A DNA stretch of 47,680 nucleotides from Streptomyces aureocirculatus (GCF_000720475.1 NZ_JOAP01000070.1:1-47680); one strand, 5' to 3'; positions 19,452 to 29,225 are shown, numbered from the stretch's first letter. A program made the numbers and translations. The notes: generated by a model not told the origin, from the sequence alone.

Positions 19452-20468
19452 ATGCTCAGTGAACGCAGGCTCGAAGTGCTGCGCGCCATCGTCCACGACT
19501 ATGTCGGCACGGAGGAGCCCGTCGGCTCCAAGGCGCTCACCGAGCGCCATCGGCTCGGCGTCTCCCCGGCCACGGTCCGCAACGACATGGCCGCGCTGGA
19601 GGAGGAAGGGTTCATCGCCCAGCCGCACACCAGTGCCGGGCGCATCCCGACCGACAAGGGCTACCGCCTGTTCGTGGACCGGCTCGCCGGTGTGAAGCCG
19701 ATGACGGCGCCGGAGCGCCGCGCGATCCAGAACTTCCTGGACGGCGCGGTGGACCTGGACGACGTGGTGGGCCGCACGGTGCGGTTGCTCGCGCAGCTCA
19801 CCCGGCAGGTCGCGGTGGTGCAGTATCCGTCGCTGACCCGGTCCACGGTGCGGCATGTGGAGTTGCTCTCACTGGCTCCTGCCCGGCTGATGCTGGTGCT
19901 GATCACGGACACGGGACGGGTCGAGCAGCGCATGATCGACTGCCCGGCGCCGTTCGGTGAGTCGTCGCTCGCGGATCTGCGGGCGCGGCTCAACAGCCGG
20001 GTGGCGGGCCGCCGCTTCTCGGACGTGCCGCAGTTGGTGCAGGACCTCACCGAATCCTTCGACAAGGACGACCAGGGCACGGTGGCCACGGTCCTGTCCA
20101 CGCTGCTCGAAACGCTGGTCGAGGAGACCGAGGAGCGGCTGATGATCGGCGGTACGGCCAATCTCACCCGCTTCGGACATGACTTTCCCCTCACCATCAG
20201 ACCGGTCCTCGAAGCCCTCGAGGAACAGGTCGTCCTCCTCAAGTTGCTTGGTGAGGCGACCGATTCGGGCATGACCGTCAAGATCGGGCATGAGAACGCC
20301 CACGAGGGGCTCAGCTCCACGTCGGTCGTCTCGGTCGGCTACGGTTCGGGGAGCGAGGCAGTGGCCAAGCTGGGCGTGGTCGGACCGACACGCATGGACT
20401 ATCCGGGAACGATGGGAGCAGTACGCGCAGTGGCACGTTACGTCGGACAGATCCTGGCGGAGTCGTAA
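19452..20468 (+). CDS. hrcA: heat-inducible transcription repressor HrcA
   Basis: A 338-residue repressor of class I heat-shock genes. The N-terminal winged helix is seen as [38 protein letters not shown] and the wing [16 protein letters not shown], all diagnostic of HrcA. The middle GAF-like and C-terminal parts ([28 protein letters not shown]) are complete. ATG at 19452 has GGAGG eight bases upstream. The gene is directly preceded by a CIRCE element and followed without a gap by dnaJ, so the pair forms a heat-shock operon. Confidence 0.97.
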   Translation: MLSERRLEVLRAIVHDYVGTEEPVGSKALTERHRLGVSPATVRNDMAALEEEGFIAQPHTSAGRIPTDKGYRLFVDRLAGVKPMTAPERRAIQNFLDGAVDLDDVVGRTVRLLAQLTRQVAVVQYPSLTRSTVRHVELLSLAPARLMLVLITDTGRVEQRMIDCPAPFGESSLADLRARLNSRVAGRRFSDVPQLVQDLTESFDKDDQGTVATVLSTLLETLVEETEERLMIGGTANLTRFGHDFPLTIRPVLEALEEQVVLLKLLGEATDSGMTVKIGHENAHEGLSSTSVVSVGYGSGSEAVAKLGVVGPTRMDYPGTMGAVRAVARYVGQILAES

Positions 20469-21608
20469 GTGGCCACGGACTACTACGCCGTACTCGGCGT
20501 GCGCCGCGACGCTTCCCAGGACGACATCAAGAAGGCATTCCGGCGGCTCGCCCGCGAGCTGCATCCGGACGTCAACCCCGATCCGAAGACGCAGGAGCGC
20601 TTCAAGGAGATCAACGCCGCGTACGAGGTGTTGTCGGACCCGCAGAAGAAGCAGGTCTACGACCTCGGCGGCGACCCGCTGTCCCAGTCCGGCGGCGCCG
20701 GTGGGGCGGGCGGTTTCGGAGCGGGTGGCTTCGGCAACTTCTCCGACATCATGGACGCGTTCTTCGGTACGGCGTCGCAGCGCGGCCCGAGGTCGCGGAC
20801 GCGGCGCGGGCAGGACGCCATGATCCGCCTGGAGATCGACCTCGACGAGGCGGCCTTCGGCACCACCAAGGACCTCCAGGTCGACACGGCGGTGGTCTGT
20901 ACGACCTGTTCCGGTGAGGGTGCCGCGCCCGGTACCTCCGCCCAGACCTGTGACATGTGTCGCGGCCGTGGCGAGGTGTCCCAGGTCACGCGGTCCTTCC
21001 TCGGCCAGGTCATGACCTCGCGTCCGTGCCCGCAGTGCCAGGGTTTCGGGACCGTGGTGCCCACGCCGTGCCCCGAGTGCGCGGGCGACGGGCGGGTGCG
21101 GTCGCGGCGCACGCTCACCGTGAAGATCCCCGCCGGTGTCGACAACGGCACGCGGATCCAGCTCGCCGGTGAGGGCGAGGTGGGCCCCGGCGGCGGTCCC
21201 GCCGGTGACCTGTACGTGGAGATCCACGAGCTGCCCCACGGCACGTTCCAGCGGCGCGGGGACGATCTGCACTGCACCGTCACGCTGCCGATGACGGCTG
21301 CGTCGCTCGGTACGAAGGTGCCGCTCGAGACGCTCGACGGCACCGAGGAAGTGGACATCCGTCCGGGTACGCAGTCGGGGCAGTCGATCCCGCTGCACGG
21401 GCGGGGTGTGACCCATCTGCGCGGTGGCGGGCGGGGTGACCTCATCGTGCACGTCGAGGTGCTCACGCCGAGCAAGCTCGATCCCGAGCAGGAGCGGTTG
21501 CTGCGGGAGCTTGCGCAGTTGCGCGGGGAGGAACGGCCCACCGGGCAGTTTCAGCCCGGGCAGCAGGGGCTGTTCTCGCGCCTGAAGGACGCGTTCAACG
21601 GGCGGTGA
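20469..21608 (+). CDS. dnaJ: chaperone DnaJ (second DnaJ type)
   Basis: A 379-residue type I DnaJ co-chaperone of Hsp70. The J domain (residues 3-68) carries HPD at 32-34. A Gly/Phe-rich linker ([17 protein letters not shown]) follows. The zinc-binding domain has four CxxCxGxG-type motifs ([32 protein letters not shown]). The C-terminal substrate-binding domains close with [19 protein letters not shown]. It starts with GTG immediately after the hrcA stop, so translation is probably coupled. Streptomycetes usually carry another dnaJ with dnaK-grpE; this is the hrcA-linked copy. A strong terminator follows. Confidence 0.96.
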   Translation: MATDYYAVLGVRRDASQDDIKKAFRRLARELHPDVNPDPKTQERFKEINAAYEVLSDPQKKQVYDLGGDPLSQSGGAGGAGGFGAGGFGNFSDIMDAFFGTASQRGPRSRTRRGQDAMIRLEIDLDEAAFGTTKDLQVDTAVVCTTCSGEGAAPGTSAQTCDMCRGRGEVSQVTRSFLGQVMTSRPCPQCQGFGTVVPTPCPECAGDGRVRSRRTLTVKIPAGVDNGTRIQLAGEGEVGPGGGPAGDLYVEIHELPHGTFQRRGDDLHCTVTLPMTAASLGTKVPLETLDGTEEVDIRPGTQSGQSIPLHGRGVTHLRGGGRGDLIVHVEVLTPSKLDPEQERLLRELAQLRGEERPTGQFQPGQQGLFSRLKDAFNGR

Positions 21609-21623
21609 CGCCTTGAGCGGAGC

Positions 21624-21660
21624 GGCCCGGGGTGAGCGGTGATGCCGCTCACCCCGGGCC
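21624..21660 (+). terminator. dnaJ terminator
   Basis: Perfect 16-base stem (21624-21639 with 21645-21660), five-base loop TGATG, followed by a T-containing stretch GTTTCGTTTG. It ends the hrcA-dnaJ operon. Confidence 0.92.
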
Positions 21661-21702
21661 GTTTCGTTTGCCCCTTTGCGTTGACCGGCACCCGGCGGTG
21701 GA

Positions 21703-21785
21703 GCTGTGCCCACCCTCCCCCAAGCTCTCGGCTCCGCTCGAGCAGGGAGGTACCCCCCTCGCCCCTGGCGGACCAGTTGCCCACA
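21703..21785 (+). repeat. dispersed repeat, copy 2, with a nested hairpin element
   Basis: The ends match copy 1 at 17509: GCTGTGCCCACCC at 21703-21715 and CTGGCGGACCAGTTGCCCAC from 21765. Between them lies an extra 43-base C-rich/CTCGAGC hairpin element (about 21716-21758) with outer CCCCC/GGGAGG-type pairing, itself of a kind common in streptomycete spacers. Confidence 0.6.
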
Positions 21786-21886
21786 GGGGTGACGCAGCCC
21801 GGGGCCGCGGGAATCACGGGTGGGTGGGTGGGCCCCCGGCCAGCCCCCGCACAAGGCGCCCCCGCCAGACATGGCACGATGCCGGT

Positions 21887-22960
21887 ATGTCCTCCGCGTT
21901 CAACGATCTCTGTCGCTATCCGATCGTGCAGGCCCCGATGGCAGGCGGGGCCTCGACGCCGCAGTTGGTGGCGGCCGTGTCCGAGGCCGGGGGGCTCGGA
22001 TGTCTCGCCGCCGGGTACAAAACCGCCGACGGCATGTACCAGGAGATCAAACAACTGCGCGGCCTGACGGCGCGGCCGTTCGGCGTGAACCTGTTCATGC
22101 CGCAGCCCGAGTACGCCGACCCCGCCGCGGTGGAGGTCTACCGCAATCAGCTCGCGGGCGAGGCCACCTGGTACGAGACGCAGCTCGGCGACACCGACGG
22201 CAAACGGGACGACGGCTACGACGCCAAGCTGGCGATCCTGCTCGACGACCCGGTGCCGCTCGTGTCGTTCACGTTCGGCTGCCCCACCCGGCAGGTCGTC
22301 CAGGCCTTCGACCGGGTCGGCACCCGCACGGTCGTCACCGTCACCACGCCGGAGGAGGCCCAGGCGGCACAGGAGGCGGGCGCCGACGCCGTCTGCGTGC
22401 AGGGCATCGAGGCCGGCGGCCACCAGGGCACGCACCGCGACAACCCGGAGACGGACGGCGCCGGGCTCGGCCTGCTCAGCCTGATCACGCAGGTCCGCGA
22501 GGCCGTCCAACTGCCCGTCGTCGCGGCGGGCGGCCTGATGCGCGGCGGCCAGATCGCCGCCGTACTGGCCGCGGGCGCCGACCTCGCCCAGCTCGGCACC
22601 GCGTTCCTCGTCACCCCTGAGTCCGGCGCGCAGCCGCTGCACAAACAGGCCATGACGAACCCGCTGTTCGTGCACACGGAGCTGACCCGGGCCTTCTCCG
22701 GCCGCCCCGCGCGCGGCCTGGTGAACCGCTTCATGCGCGAGCACGGACCGTACGCCCCCGCGGCGTACCCGCAGGTCCACTATCTGACGGCCGGGCTGCG
22801 CAAGGCCGCGGCCAAGGCCGGTGACCCGCAGGCCATGGCGCTGTGGGCGGGCCAGGGGCACCGCCTCGCGCGGGAGCTGCCCGCGGCCGAGCTGGTGGAG
22901 GTCCTGGTGGCCGAGCTCGACGAGGCGAAGGCGGCGTTCGCCGCGCGGGGTGCGGTGTGA
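21887..22960 (+). CDS. nitronate monooxygenase family flavoprotein
   Basis: A 357-residue TIM-barrel FMN enzyme of the nitronate monooxygenase (former 2-nitropropane dioxygenase) family, which detoxifies nitronates such as propionate-3-nitronate. Seen: the N-terminal YPIVQAPMAGG strand, GGLGCLAAGYK, QGIEAGGHQGTHR with the conserved FMN-contacting histidine region, LPVVAAGGLMRGGQIAAVLAAGADLAQLGTAF, and ARGLVNRFM. Length is normal. ATG at 21887 fits homologues; no clear ribosome-binding site lies upstream, so a leaderless transcript is possible. The stop overlaps the rsmE start by four bases (GTGA), indicating one transcript. Confidence 0.9.
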   Translation: MSSAFNDLCRYPIVQAPMAGGASTPQLVAAVSEAGGLGCLAAGYKTADGMYQEIKQLRGLTARPFGVNLFMPQPEYADPAAVEVYRNQLAGEATWYETQLGDTDGKRDDGYDAKLAILLDDPVPLVSFTFGCPTRQVVQAFDRVGTRTVVTVTTPEEAQAAQEAGADAVCVQGIEAGGHQGTHRDNPETDGAGLGLLSLITQVREAVQLPVVAAGGLMRGGQIAAVLAAGADLAQLGTAFLVTPESGAQPLHKQAMTNPLFVHTELTRAFSGRPARGLVNRFMREHGPYAPAAYPQVHYLTAGLRKAAAKAGDPQAMALWAGQGHRLARELPAAELVEVLVAELDEAKAAFAARGAV

Positions 22961-23706
22961 CGGCCCCGGTCTTCGTCGTCGAGGACTTCCGGGACGCGGC
23001 CGCCGTCGGCCGGTACGTCCTGGACGGGCCCGAGGGACGGCACGCCGTGTCCGTGAAGCGGCTGCGTGCGGGTGAGGACGTCGTCCTCACCGACGGGGCC
23101 GGACGCTGGGCGCGGGGCGTCGTCGCCGACACCGAGGGCAAGGACCGCCTTGTCGTGTCCATCGGCGACGGCGGCGTACGCGAGGAGCCCGCGGAAGCCC
23201 CTCGTATCACCGTCGTACAGGCCCTGCCCAAGGGCGACCGCGGTGAGCTGGCCGTGGAGACCATGACCGAGACCGGTGTGGACGCCGTGGTGCCGTGGGC
23301 CGCCGCCCGCTGCATCACGCAGTGGAAGGGCGAGCGCGGCCAGAAGGCGCTGTCCAAGTGGCGGGCGACGGCGCGCGAGGCGGGCAAGCAGTCGCGGCGC
23401 GTGCGCTTCCCGGAGATCGCGGAGCCGGCGACGACCAAGCAGGTCGCCGCGCTCCTGGCCGCCGCGGACTTCGCCGCGGTCCTGCACGAGGAGGGCAGCG
23501 AACCGCTGGCCACCGCCGAGCTGCCCACCGCCGGGCACCTCGTCCTCGTCGTCGGCCCCGAGGGCGGCGTGTCCCCGGACGAGCTGGCGGCGTTCGCGCA
23601 GGCGGGTGCCGGTCCCTACCGGCTCGGGCGCAGCGTGTTGCGTACGTCGACCGCGGGCACCGCGGCCGCGGCCCTGCTCCTCGGCCGGACGGGACGCTGG
23701 TCCTGA
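22957..23706 (+). CDS. rsmE: 16S rRNA (uracil(1498)-N(3))-methyltransferase
   Basis: A 249-residue SPOUT-family RNA methyltransferase. The N-terminal PUA-like part (RHAVSVKRLRAGEDVVLTDGAG) binds 16S rRNA. The C-terminal knot has the S-adenosylmethionine motifs LVVGPEGGVSPDEL and RLGRSVLRTSTAG. QALPKGDRGELAVETMTETG is the typical middle segment. GTG at 22957 overlaps the preceding stop codon. In many bacteria rsmE neighbours dnaJ or hrcA, as here. Confidence 0.95.
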   Translation: MTAPVFVVEDFRDAAAVGRYVLDGPEGRHAVSVKRLRAGEDVVLTDGAGRWARGVVADTEGKDRLVVSIGDGGVREEPAEAPRITVVQALPKGDRGELAVETMTETGVDAVVPWAAARCITQWKGERGQKALSKWRATAREAGKQSRRVRFPEIAEPATTKQVAALLAAADFAAVLHEEGSEPLATAELPTAGHLVLVVGPEGGVSPDELAAFAQAGAGPYRLGRSVLRTSTAGTAAAALLLGRTGRWS

Positions 23707-23818
23707 CCTGGACGCGTACTGCGCGCGGATCACCGACCGGGCCTGACGAGTCCCCGTACCGGACATATGGCCGTACGCGGTCTTCCGGTCCGGCGCAGAC
23801 AGTGGCACCCTCGCGCGC

Positions 23819-24568
23819 ATGGGGGCATCGAGGCGATTACCGGCAGCACCGCGGCGGGCTCTGCTCGCCTTCGGCGTCGTGGCCGCGGCCACTGCGGGCC
23901 TGGCCGGTTGTGACCCGGTCAAGGGCAACATGAGCACGTCCGCCGTCGCGATCACCACCGACAAGACGGCCACCCGCGAACTGGAGCGGCAGCACGCCGA
24001 GGTGGACTGGCTGACCTGCCACGCCTCGTACGTCGGCGGGCCCAAAGAGGCCGGAGAGTCCGACAAGAAGCGGAAGGCCGAGGTCGACTGCCGGGGCCAG
24101 ACCGACGACGACAAGGTCATCACCGTCAGGGGCCGGGTCACCGACGTCATCAACGGCGCCTGCGTACGCGGGAACCTGACCGCCGAGGTCGGCAAGGAGG
24201 AGTGGTTCCGCGCCGACGTCCTGGGCGACTGCGACCGCGACGAGGACGACGGCGACCAGCACGACGGCGACCGGCACGACGGCGACGGTGACCAGAATGA
24301 CGGTGGCGGCGACCGGAATGACGGTGGCGGCGACCGGAATGACGGTGGCGGCGGCCGGAATGACGGTGGCGGCGGGCAAGACGACGGCGACCGGCACGAC
24401 GGCGACGGCCGGGGCGACGGCGACGGTCAGGGTGACGGGGACGGAACCGGCGACAACGGCCGTGGTGACGGCGGCAAGGACGAGAATGTCGACCACGACA
24501 AGCCCGACCCCGGCCCCACCGCCACCGTCACGGTGACCGAGCACCCCGGCCAAGAATCGGGCAAGTGA
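23819..24568 (+). CDS. putative lipoprotein with Asp/Gly-rich repeat tail
   Basis: A 249-residue exported protein. The N-terminus has twin-arginine-like basic residues, a hydrophobic stretch LLAFGVVAAATAGLAGC and a lipobox LAGC, so lipid attachment at C31 is likely. Residues about 45-140 form a small domain with three further cysteines (WLTCHASY, VDCRGQ, GACVRGN) and VITVRGRVTDVI. From about 142 on the chain is highly acidic (RDEDDGDQHDGDRHDGDGD), including four tandem RNDGGGD-type units. It then becomes Thr/Val-rich (PTATVTVTE). The tail looks like a flexible anionic wall spacer, possibly cation-binding. I do not recognise the family. Confidence 0.75.
   Translation: MGASRRLPAAPRRALLAFGVVAAATAGLAGCDPVKGNMSTSAVAITTDKTATRELERQHAEVDWLTCHASYVGGPKEAGESDKKRKAEVDCRGQTDDDKVITVRGRVTDVINGACVRGNLTAEVGKEEWFRADVLGDCDRDEDDGDQHDGDRHDGDGDQNDGGGDRNDGGGDRNDGGGGRNDGGGGQDDGDRHDGDGRGDGDGQGDGDGTGDNGRGDGGKDENVDHDKPDPGPTATVTVTEHPGQESGK
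24290..24373 (+). repeat. four tandem 21-base units in the lipoprotein tail
   Basis: The unit GACCGGAATGACGGTGGCGG plus one C is present four times (24290, 24311, 24332, 24353) with single changes in the first and last copies. It codes DRNDGGG. Confidence 0.9.
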
Positions 24569-24613
24569 TCCAAAGCGCCCCCGCCCCGCGCGGCGCCTGC
24601 TTAGGCTGACCTT

Positions 24614-27600
24614 GTGACGCAGCCTTCCTACCTCCGGTTTCCGCATCTGAGCGGCGAGTTGCTCGCCTTCACCGCTGAGGACGACGTCTGGGTCGCCCCA
24701 CTCGACGGGGGCCGCGCCTGGCGCGTCAGCGCCGACAACGTCCCCGTGCGCCAGCCCCGCATCTCCCCGGACGGCACCACCGTCGCCTGGACCTCGACGC
24801 GGGACGGCGCCCCCGAGGTGCATGTGGCGCCCGTGCTCGGCGGGCCCGCGAAACGCCTGACGTACTGGGGCAGTCCGAAGACCGAGGTGCGCGGCTGGAC
24901 GCCCGACGGCCGGGTGCTCGCCGTCACCACGCACGGCGAGGCCTCGCTGCGCAGGACCCGGGCGTACGCGGTGCCGCTCGACGGCGGTCCCGCGGAGCTG
25001 CTGCCGTACGGCCTGGTCGGGGACGTCGCGTACGGCCCGGGCGGTCAAGTCCTGCTGCTCTCCGCGCCGATGGGGCGCGAGGCCGCCTGGTGGAAGCGGT
25101 ACCGGGGCGGTACGGCGGGCAAGCTGTGGATCCGCGGCACCGGGGCAGCGGACACATTCGTGCGCGTTCACGAGGATCTCGACGGGAACATCGAGTGCCC
25201 CCTGTGGGTCGGTGACCGCATCGCCTTCCTCAGCGACCACGAGGACGTCGGCGCCGTGTACTCCTCGCTGCCCGACGGCACCGACCTGCGCCGCCACACC
25301 CCCCTCGACGGGTTCTACGCCCGGCACGCGACCACCGACGGCACCCGCGTGACGTACGCGACCGCCGGTGAACTCCGGCTCCTGGACGACCTCGTGGACG
25401 CCGAGCCGCGCCACCTCGACGTCCCCCTCGGCGGCCAGCGCGCCGACCTGCAGCCGCACCCCGTGAACGCCGCCCGCTGGTTCGGTGCCGCCGCGCCCGA
25501 CCACACCGGGCGCGGCAGTGCCGTCGCCGTGCGGGGCGCCGTGCACTGGGTCACGCACCGCGAGGGGCCCGCCCGTGCGCTCGCGGCCGAACCCGGCGTC
25601 CGGGCGCGGCTGCCCCGCACGTTCCGCGTGGAGGGCGAGGAGCACGTGGTGTGGGTGACGGACGCGGAGGGCGACGACGCCCTGGAGTTCGCGCCCGCCA
25701 CCGGCCTCGCCCCCGGTGCGACGCCCCGGCGGCTCGCGGCCGGACAGCTCGGCCGGGTCCTCGCGCTCGCCATGGCACCCGACGGCAGCGGCGCCGCCGT
25801 CGCCGCGCACGACGGGCGGGTCCTGATCGTGGAGCGGGAGAGCGGCGAGGTGCGCGAGGTGGACCGCGCCGAGCACGGCGAGGCCACCGGGCTCGTCTTC
25901 TCGCCCGACTCCGCCTGGCTCGCCTGGTCGCACCCGGGGCCGCGCCCGCTGCGCCAGCTCAAGCTCGCCAACACCGCCGACCTGTCGGTGTCGGAGGCCA
26001 CCCAGCTCCGGTTCCGTGACTACAGCCCGGCGTTCACCCTCGACGGCAAGCACTTGGCGTTCCTGTCCGCGCGGGCCTTCGACCCCGTCTACGACGACCA
26101 CGTCTTCGACCTCGCCTTCGTCGGCGGCGCCCGCCCGCACCTCATCACGCTCGCGGCCACCACCCCCTCACCGTTCGGCCCGCAGCGGCACGGCAGGGCC
26201 TTCGACGCCTCTGAAGGGCCGCACGCCGAGACCCCCGACAGCGAGGGCACCCCCGCCACCCGCGTCGACCTGGACGGCCTCGCCGAGCGTGTCGTGCCGT
26301 TCCCCGTGGAGGCCGCCCGCTACTCCACGCTCAGGGCCGCCAAGGACGGCCTCCTCTGGCTGCGCCACCCCCTGCGCGGCGTGCTCGGCGCGTCCCGCGC
26401 CACCCCCGCGGACCCCGACCCCAGCTCGGAGCTTGAGCGCTACGACTTCGGCCAGCACCGCGTCGACGAACTCTGCGGCGACGCCGACCACTTCGCGGTC
26501 ACCGGCGACGGCAAGCGGGTGCTGCTGTGGGCCGGCGGCAAGCTGAAGGTGGTGCCGAGCGACCGCCGTGCCTCCGCCGACGAGGACAGCGACACGAACA
26601 TCACCGTCGACCTCGGCCGCGTACGCCAGTACGTCGATCCGGCCGCGGAGTGGCGGCAGATGTACGACGAGGCGGGCCGCCTCATGCGGGACAACTTCTG
26701 GCGGCCCGACATGGGCGGCGTCGACTGGGACGGGGTCCTGGAGCGCTACCGCCCCGTGCTCGCCCGCGTCGCCACCCACGACGACCTGGTGGACCTGCTG
26801 TGGGAGGTGCAGGGCGAGCTGGGCACCTCGCACGCCTATGTCTTCCCGCGCGGGAGCTGGGGCGCCGCGAGCACCCGGCAGGGCCTGCTCGGCGCGGACA
26901 TCTCACGCGGCGACGACGGCCTGTGGCGCGTCGACCGGGTCCTGCCGACCGAGACGTCCGACCCGGCCGCGCGCTCGCCGCTCGCCGCGCCAGGCGTGGC
27001 CGTGCGGGCGGGTGACGCGATCCTCGCCGTGGGCGGGCGGCCGGTCGACCCGGTGACGGGACCCGGGCCGCTTCTCGTCGGCACCGCGGACAAGCCCGTG
27101 GAACTCACCGTGTCCCCGGCGGGCGGCGGTGACCTCCGGCACGCCGTCGTCGTGCCCGTGGACGACGAGGAGCCGCTGCGCTACCACGCGTGGGTCGCCG
27201 ACCGGCGGGCCTACGTCCACGAGCGCTCCGGCGGCAGGATCGGCTATCTGCACGTGCCGGACATGCAGGCGCCCGGGTGGGCGCAGATCCACCGTGACCT
27301 GCGGGTCGAGGTGACACGCGAGGGCCTGGTCGTGGACGTCCGGGAGAACCGCGGCGGCCACACCTCGCAGCTCGTGGTGGAGAAGCTGGCGCGCCGCATC
27401 GTCGGCTGGGACCTGCCGCGCGGCTCGGGACCGCTCAGCTACCCCGGGGACGCGCCGCGCGGTCCCGTGGTCGCCGTGGCCAACGAGTTCTCCGGCTCCG
27501 ACGGCGACATCGTGAACGCCGCGATCAAGGCGCTCGGCCTCGGGCCCGTGGTCGGCACCCGCACCTGGGGCGGCGTCGTCGGCATCGACAGCCGCTACCA

Positions 27601-27865
27601 CCTGGTCGACGGCACCCTGGTGACCCAGCCCAAGTACGCGTTCTGGATGGAGGGCGTGGAGTGGGGCGTGGAGAACTACGGCGTCGACCCCGACATCGAG
27701 GTCGTGGCCACCCCCGACGACCACGCGGCGGGACGTGACCCCCAACTCGACGAGGCGGTACGGGTCGCGCTCGCCGCCCTGGCGGAGTCCCCGGCGAAGG
27801 CCCCGCCCGCGCTGCCCGGCACCGACCAGGACCGCCTCTCCGACGGCGGCGGGGCACGGACGTGA
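24614..27865 (+). CDS. Tricorn-like S41 family protease
   Basis: A 1083-residue homologue of Tricorn protease, a large cytosolic hexamer that trims peptides downstream of the proteasome. Residues about 10-330 and 340-650 are beta-propeller blades (RQPRISPDGTTVAW, VFSPDSAWLAW). A helical linker follows, then a PDZ domain at about 790-860 (GVAVRAGDAILAVGG). The catalytic core is C-terminal. GTSH contains S739-H740, NEFSGSDGD contains S962, and WGVENYGVDP contains E1020, aligning well with Tricorn S745/H746/S965/E1023. No signal peptide. GTG at 24614 starts VTQPSYLRFPHLSG, typical of the family. It stands alone, with a lipoprotein upstream and a HIT gene downstream. Confidence 0.93.
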   Translation: MTQPSYLRFPHLSGELLAFTAEDDVWVAPLDGGRAWRVSADNVPVRQPRISPDGTTVAWTSTRDGAPEVHVAPVLGGPAKRLTYWGSPKTEVRGWTPDGRVLAVTTHGEASLRRTRAYAVPLDGGPAELLPYGLVGDVAYGPGGQVLLLSAPMGREAAWWKRYRGGTAGKLWIRGTGAADTFVRVHEDLDGNIECPLWVGDRIAFLSDHEDVGAVYSSLPDGTDLRRHTPLDGFYARHATTDGTRVTYATAGELRLLDDLVDAEPRHLDVPLGGQRADLQPHPVNAARWFGAAAPDHTGRGSAVAVRGAVHWVTHREGPARALAAEPGVRARLPRTFRVEGEEHVVWVTDAEGDDALEFAPATGLAPGATPRRLAAGQLGRVLALAMAPDGSGAAVAAHDGRVLIVERESGEVREVDRAEHGEATGLVFSPDSAWLAWSHPGPRPLRQLKLANTADLSVSEATQLRFRDYSPAFTLDGKHLAFLSARAFDPVYDDHVFDLAFVGGARPHLITLAATTPSPFGPQRHGRAFDASEGPHAETPDSEGTPATRVDLDGLAERVVPFPVEAARYSTLRAAKDGLLWLRHPLRGVLGASRATPADPDPSSELERYDFGQHRVDELCGDADHFAVTGDGKRVLLWAGGKLKVVPSDRRASADEDSDTNITVDLGRVRQYVDPAAEWRQMYDEAGRLMRDNFWRPDMGGVDWDGVLERYRPVLARVATHDDLVDLLWEVQGELGTSHAYVFPRGSWGAASTRQGLLGADISRGDDGLWRVDRVLPTETSDPAARSPLAAPGVAVRAGDAILAVGGRPVDPVTGPGPLLVGTADKPVELTVSPAGGGDLRHAVVVPVDDEEPLRYHAWVADRRAYVHERSGGRIGYLHVPDMQAPGWAQIHRDLRVEVTREGLVVDVRENRGGHTSQLVVEKLARRIVGWDLPRGSGPLSYPGDAPRGPVVAVANEFSGSDGDIVNAAIKALGLGPVVGTRTWGGVVGIDSRYHLVDGTLVTQPKYAFWMEGVEWGVENYGVDPDIEVVATPDDHAAGRDPQLDEAVRVALAALAESPAKAPPALPGTDQDRLSDGGGART

Positions 27866-27897
27866 CGACGGTGCCCGGATAGCATGCGACGGTATCG

Positions 27898-27932
27898 ATC
27901 AGTGACCGATCAGAGATCATCCATCAGTGACC
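27898..27932 (+). promoter_or_regulatory. ATCAGTGACC direct repeat before the HIT gene
   Basis: ATCAGTGACC occurs at 27898-27907 and 27923-27932, 25 bases apart, within an unusually AT-rich stretch. GATC and its flanks also make GATCAGTGACCGATC. It may be an operator or promoter region, but no regulator is known. Confidence 0.3.
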
Positions 27933-27947
27933 AAGGAGGGCGCCCCC

Positions 27948-28301
27948 ATGGCGGGAGAACCGCAGGCCGACTGCCTGTTCTGCAAGATCGTCGCCGGTGA
28001 CGTGCCGGCGACCGTCGTACGGGAGACGGAGACCACCCTCGCCTTCCGCGACATCAACCCGCAGGCGCCGACGCATGTCCTGGTGATCCCCAAGGCGCAC
28101 CACCCGGACGCCGCCTCGCTCGCCGCCGCCGAGCCGAAGATCGCCGCCGACGTGCTGCGCGAGGCCGGTGAGGTCGCCGCCGAGGAGAAGTCGGAGAGCT
28201 ACCGCATCGTCTTCAACACCGGCGCGGGCGCCGGACAGACGGTCTTCCACGCGCACGCCCACGTCCTTGGCGGCCGCGGCCTCCAGTGGCCGCCCGGCTG
28301 A
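27948..28301 (+). CDS. HIT family protein (HinT-like nucleotide hydrolase)
   Basis: A 117-residue histidine triad protein. FCKIVAGDVPATVVRE and DINPQAPTHVLVIPKAHH are the typical N-terminal parts, and VFHAHAHVLGGRGLQWPPG contains the HxHxH triad. Closest to HinT-type purine nucleoside phosphoramidases, which hydrolyse AMP-lysine-like P-N bonds. ATG at 27948 is chosen because AAGGAGG lies eight bases upstream. The RNase Z-like gene starts 15 bases after its stop, so they are probably co-transcribed. Confidence 0.94.
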   Translation: MAGEPQADCLFCKIVAGDVPATVVRETETTLAFRDINPQAPTHVLVIPKAHHPDAASLAAAEPKIAADVLREAGEVAAEEKSESYRIVFNTGAGAGQTVFHAHAHVLGGRGLQWPPG

Positions 28302-28316
28302 CCGGGCCAGTCTCCC

Positions 28317-29225
28317 TTGTCCGTACGTGAATTGGTGGTGCTCGGCACCGCGAGCCAGGTCCCGACCCGGCAGCGCAACCACAACGGGTACGTCCTGCTC
28401 TGGGACGGCGAGGGCATCCTCTTCGACCCGGGCGAGGGCACGCAGCGCCAGTTGCTGCGTGCCTCCGTGGCCGCGCACGACCTGAACCGCATCTGCGTCA
28501 CCCACTTCCACGGGGACCACAGCCTGGGCCTCGCGGGCGTCATCCAGCGCGTCAACCTGGACCGGGTGCCGCACCCCGTGACCGCCCACTACCCGGCTTC
28601 CGGGCAGCGCTTCTTCGACCGTCTCCGGTACGCCACCGCCTACCGCGAGACGGCCGACCTGGTGCAGGCGCCGGTGGCCGCCGACGGCGTCGTCGCGGCC
28701 ACGCCGTCGTACCGCCTGGAGACCGCGAGGCTCTCCCACCCCGTGGAGTCGTTCGGCTACCGCCTGGTCGAGCCCGACGGGCGGCGCATACTGCCCGCGC
28801 TGCTCGCCGAGCACGGCATCAAGGGGCCCGACGTCGGCGTGCTCCAGCGCGAGGGCAGCCTGCGCGGCGTCACCCTCGACCAGGTGAGCGAGGTGCGGCG
28901 CGGGCAGCGGTTCGCCTTCGTGATGGACACCCGGCTGTGCGAGGGCGTGCACGCCCTCGCCGAAGGCTGCGACATGCTCGTCATCGAGTCGACCTTCCTC
29001 GACGAGGACCACCGGCTCGCCTCCGACCACGGTCACCTCACTGCGGGACAGGCCGCCGCCGCGGCCCGGGACGCCGGGGTCCGGCACCTGGTGCTCACGC
29101 ACTTCAGCCAGCGGTACGCCGACCCCACCGCCTTCGAACAGCAGGCGCGCGCCGCCGGGTTCGTGGGCGAGCTCACCGTGGCGCGGGACCTGGACCGGAT
29201 CCCGCTGCCCAAGCGCAACGCCTGA
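28317..29225 (+). CDS. ribonuclease Z-like MBL hydrolase
   Basis: A 302-residue MBL-fold phosphodiesterase of the RNase Z/ElaC type. It begins [16 protein letters not shown], then has [12 protein letters not shown] and the metal motif THFHGDH (H63, H65, D67, H68). [18 protein letters not shown] and [11 protein letters not shown] supply the remaining metal ligands. RNase Z matures tRNA 3' ends; in organisms that encode CCA the physiological target may differ. The proposed start is TTG at 28317, giving the family-typical MSVREL start. This is a rare codon with a weak ribosome-binding site and is the least certain part. Confidence 0.88.
   Translation: MSVRELVVLGTASQVPTRQRNHNGYVLLWDGEGILFDPGEGTQRQLLRASVAAHDLNRICVTHFHGDHSLGLAGVIQRVNLDRVPHPVTAHYPASGQRFFDRLRYATAYRETADLVQAPVAADGVVAATPSYRLETARLSHPVESFGYRLVEPDGRRILPALLAEHGIKGPDVGVLQREGSLRGVTLDQVSEVRRGQRFAFVMDTRLCEGVHALAEGCDMLVIESTFLDEDHRLASDHGHLTAGQAAAAARDAGVRHLVLTHFSQRYADPTAFEQQARAAGFVGELTVARDLDRIPLPKRNA

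Noticed and set aside
24290..24373. Regular 21-base repeats that might suggest a CRISPR array
   Set aside because: Units are contiguous without spacers and are in frame within a lipoprotein gene.
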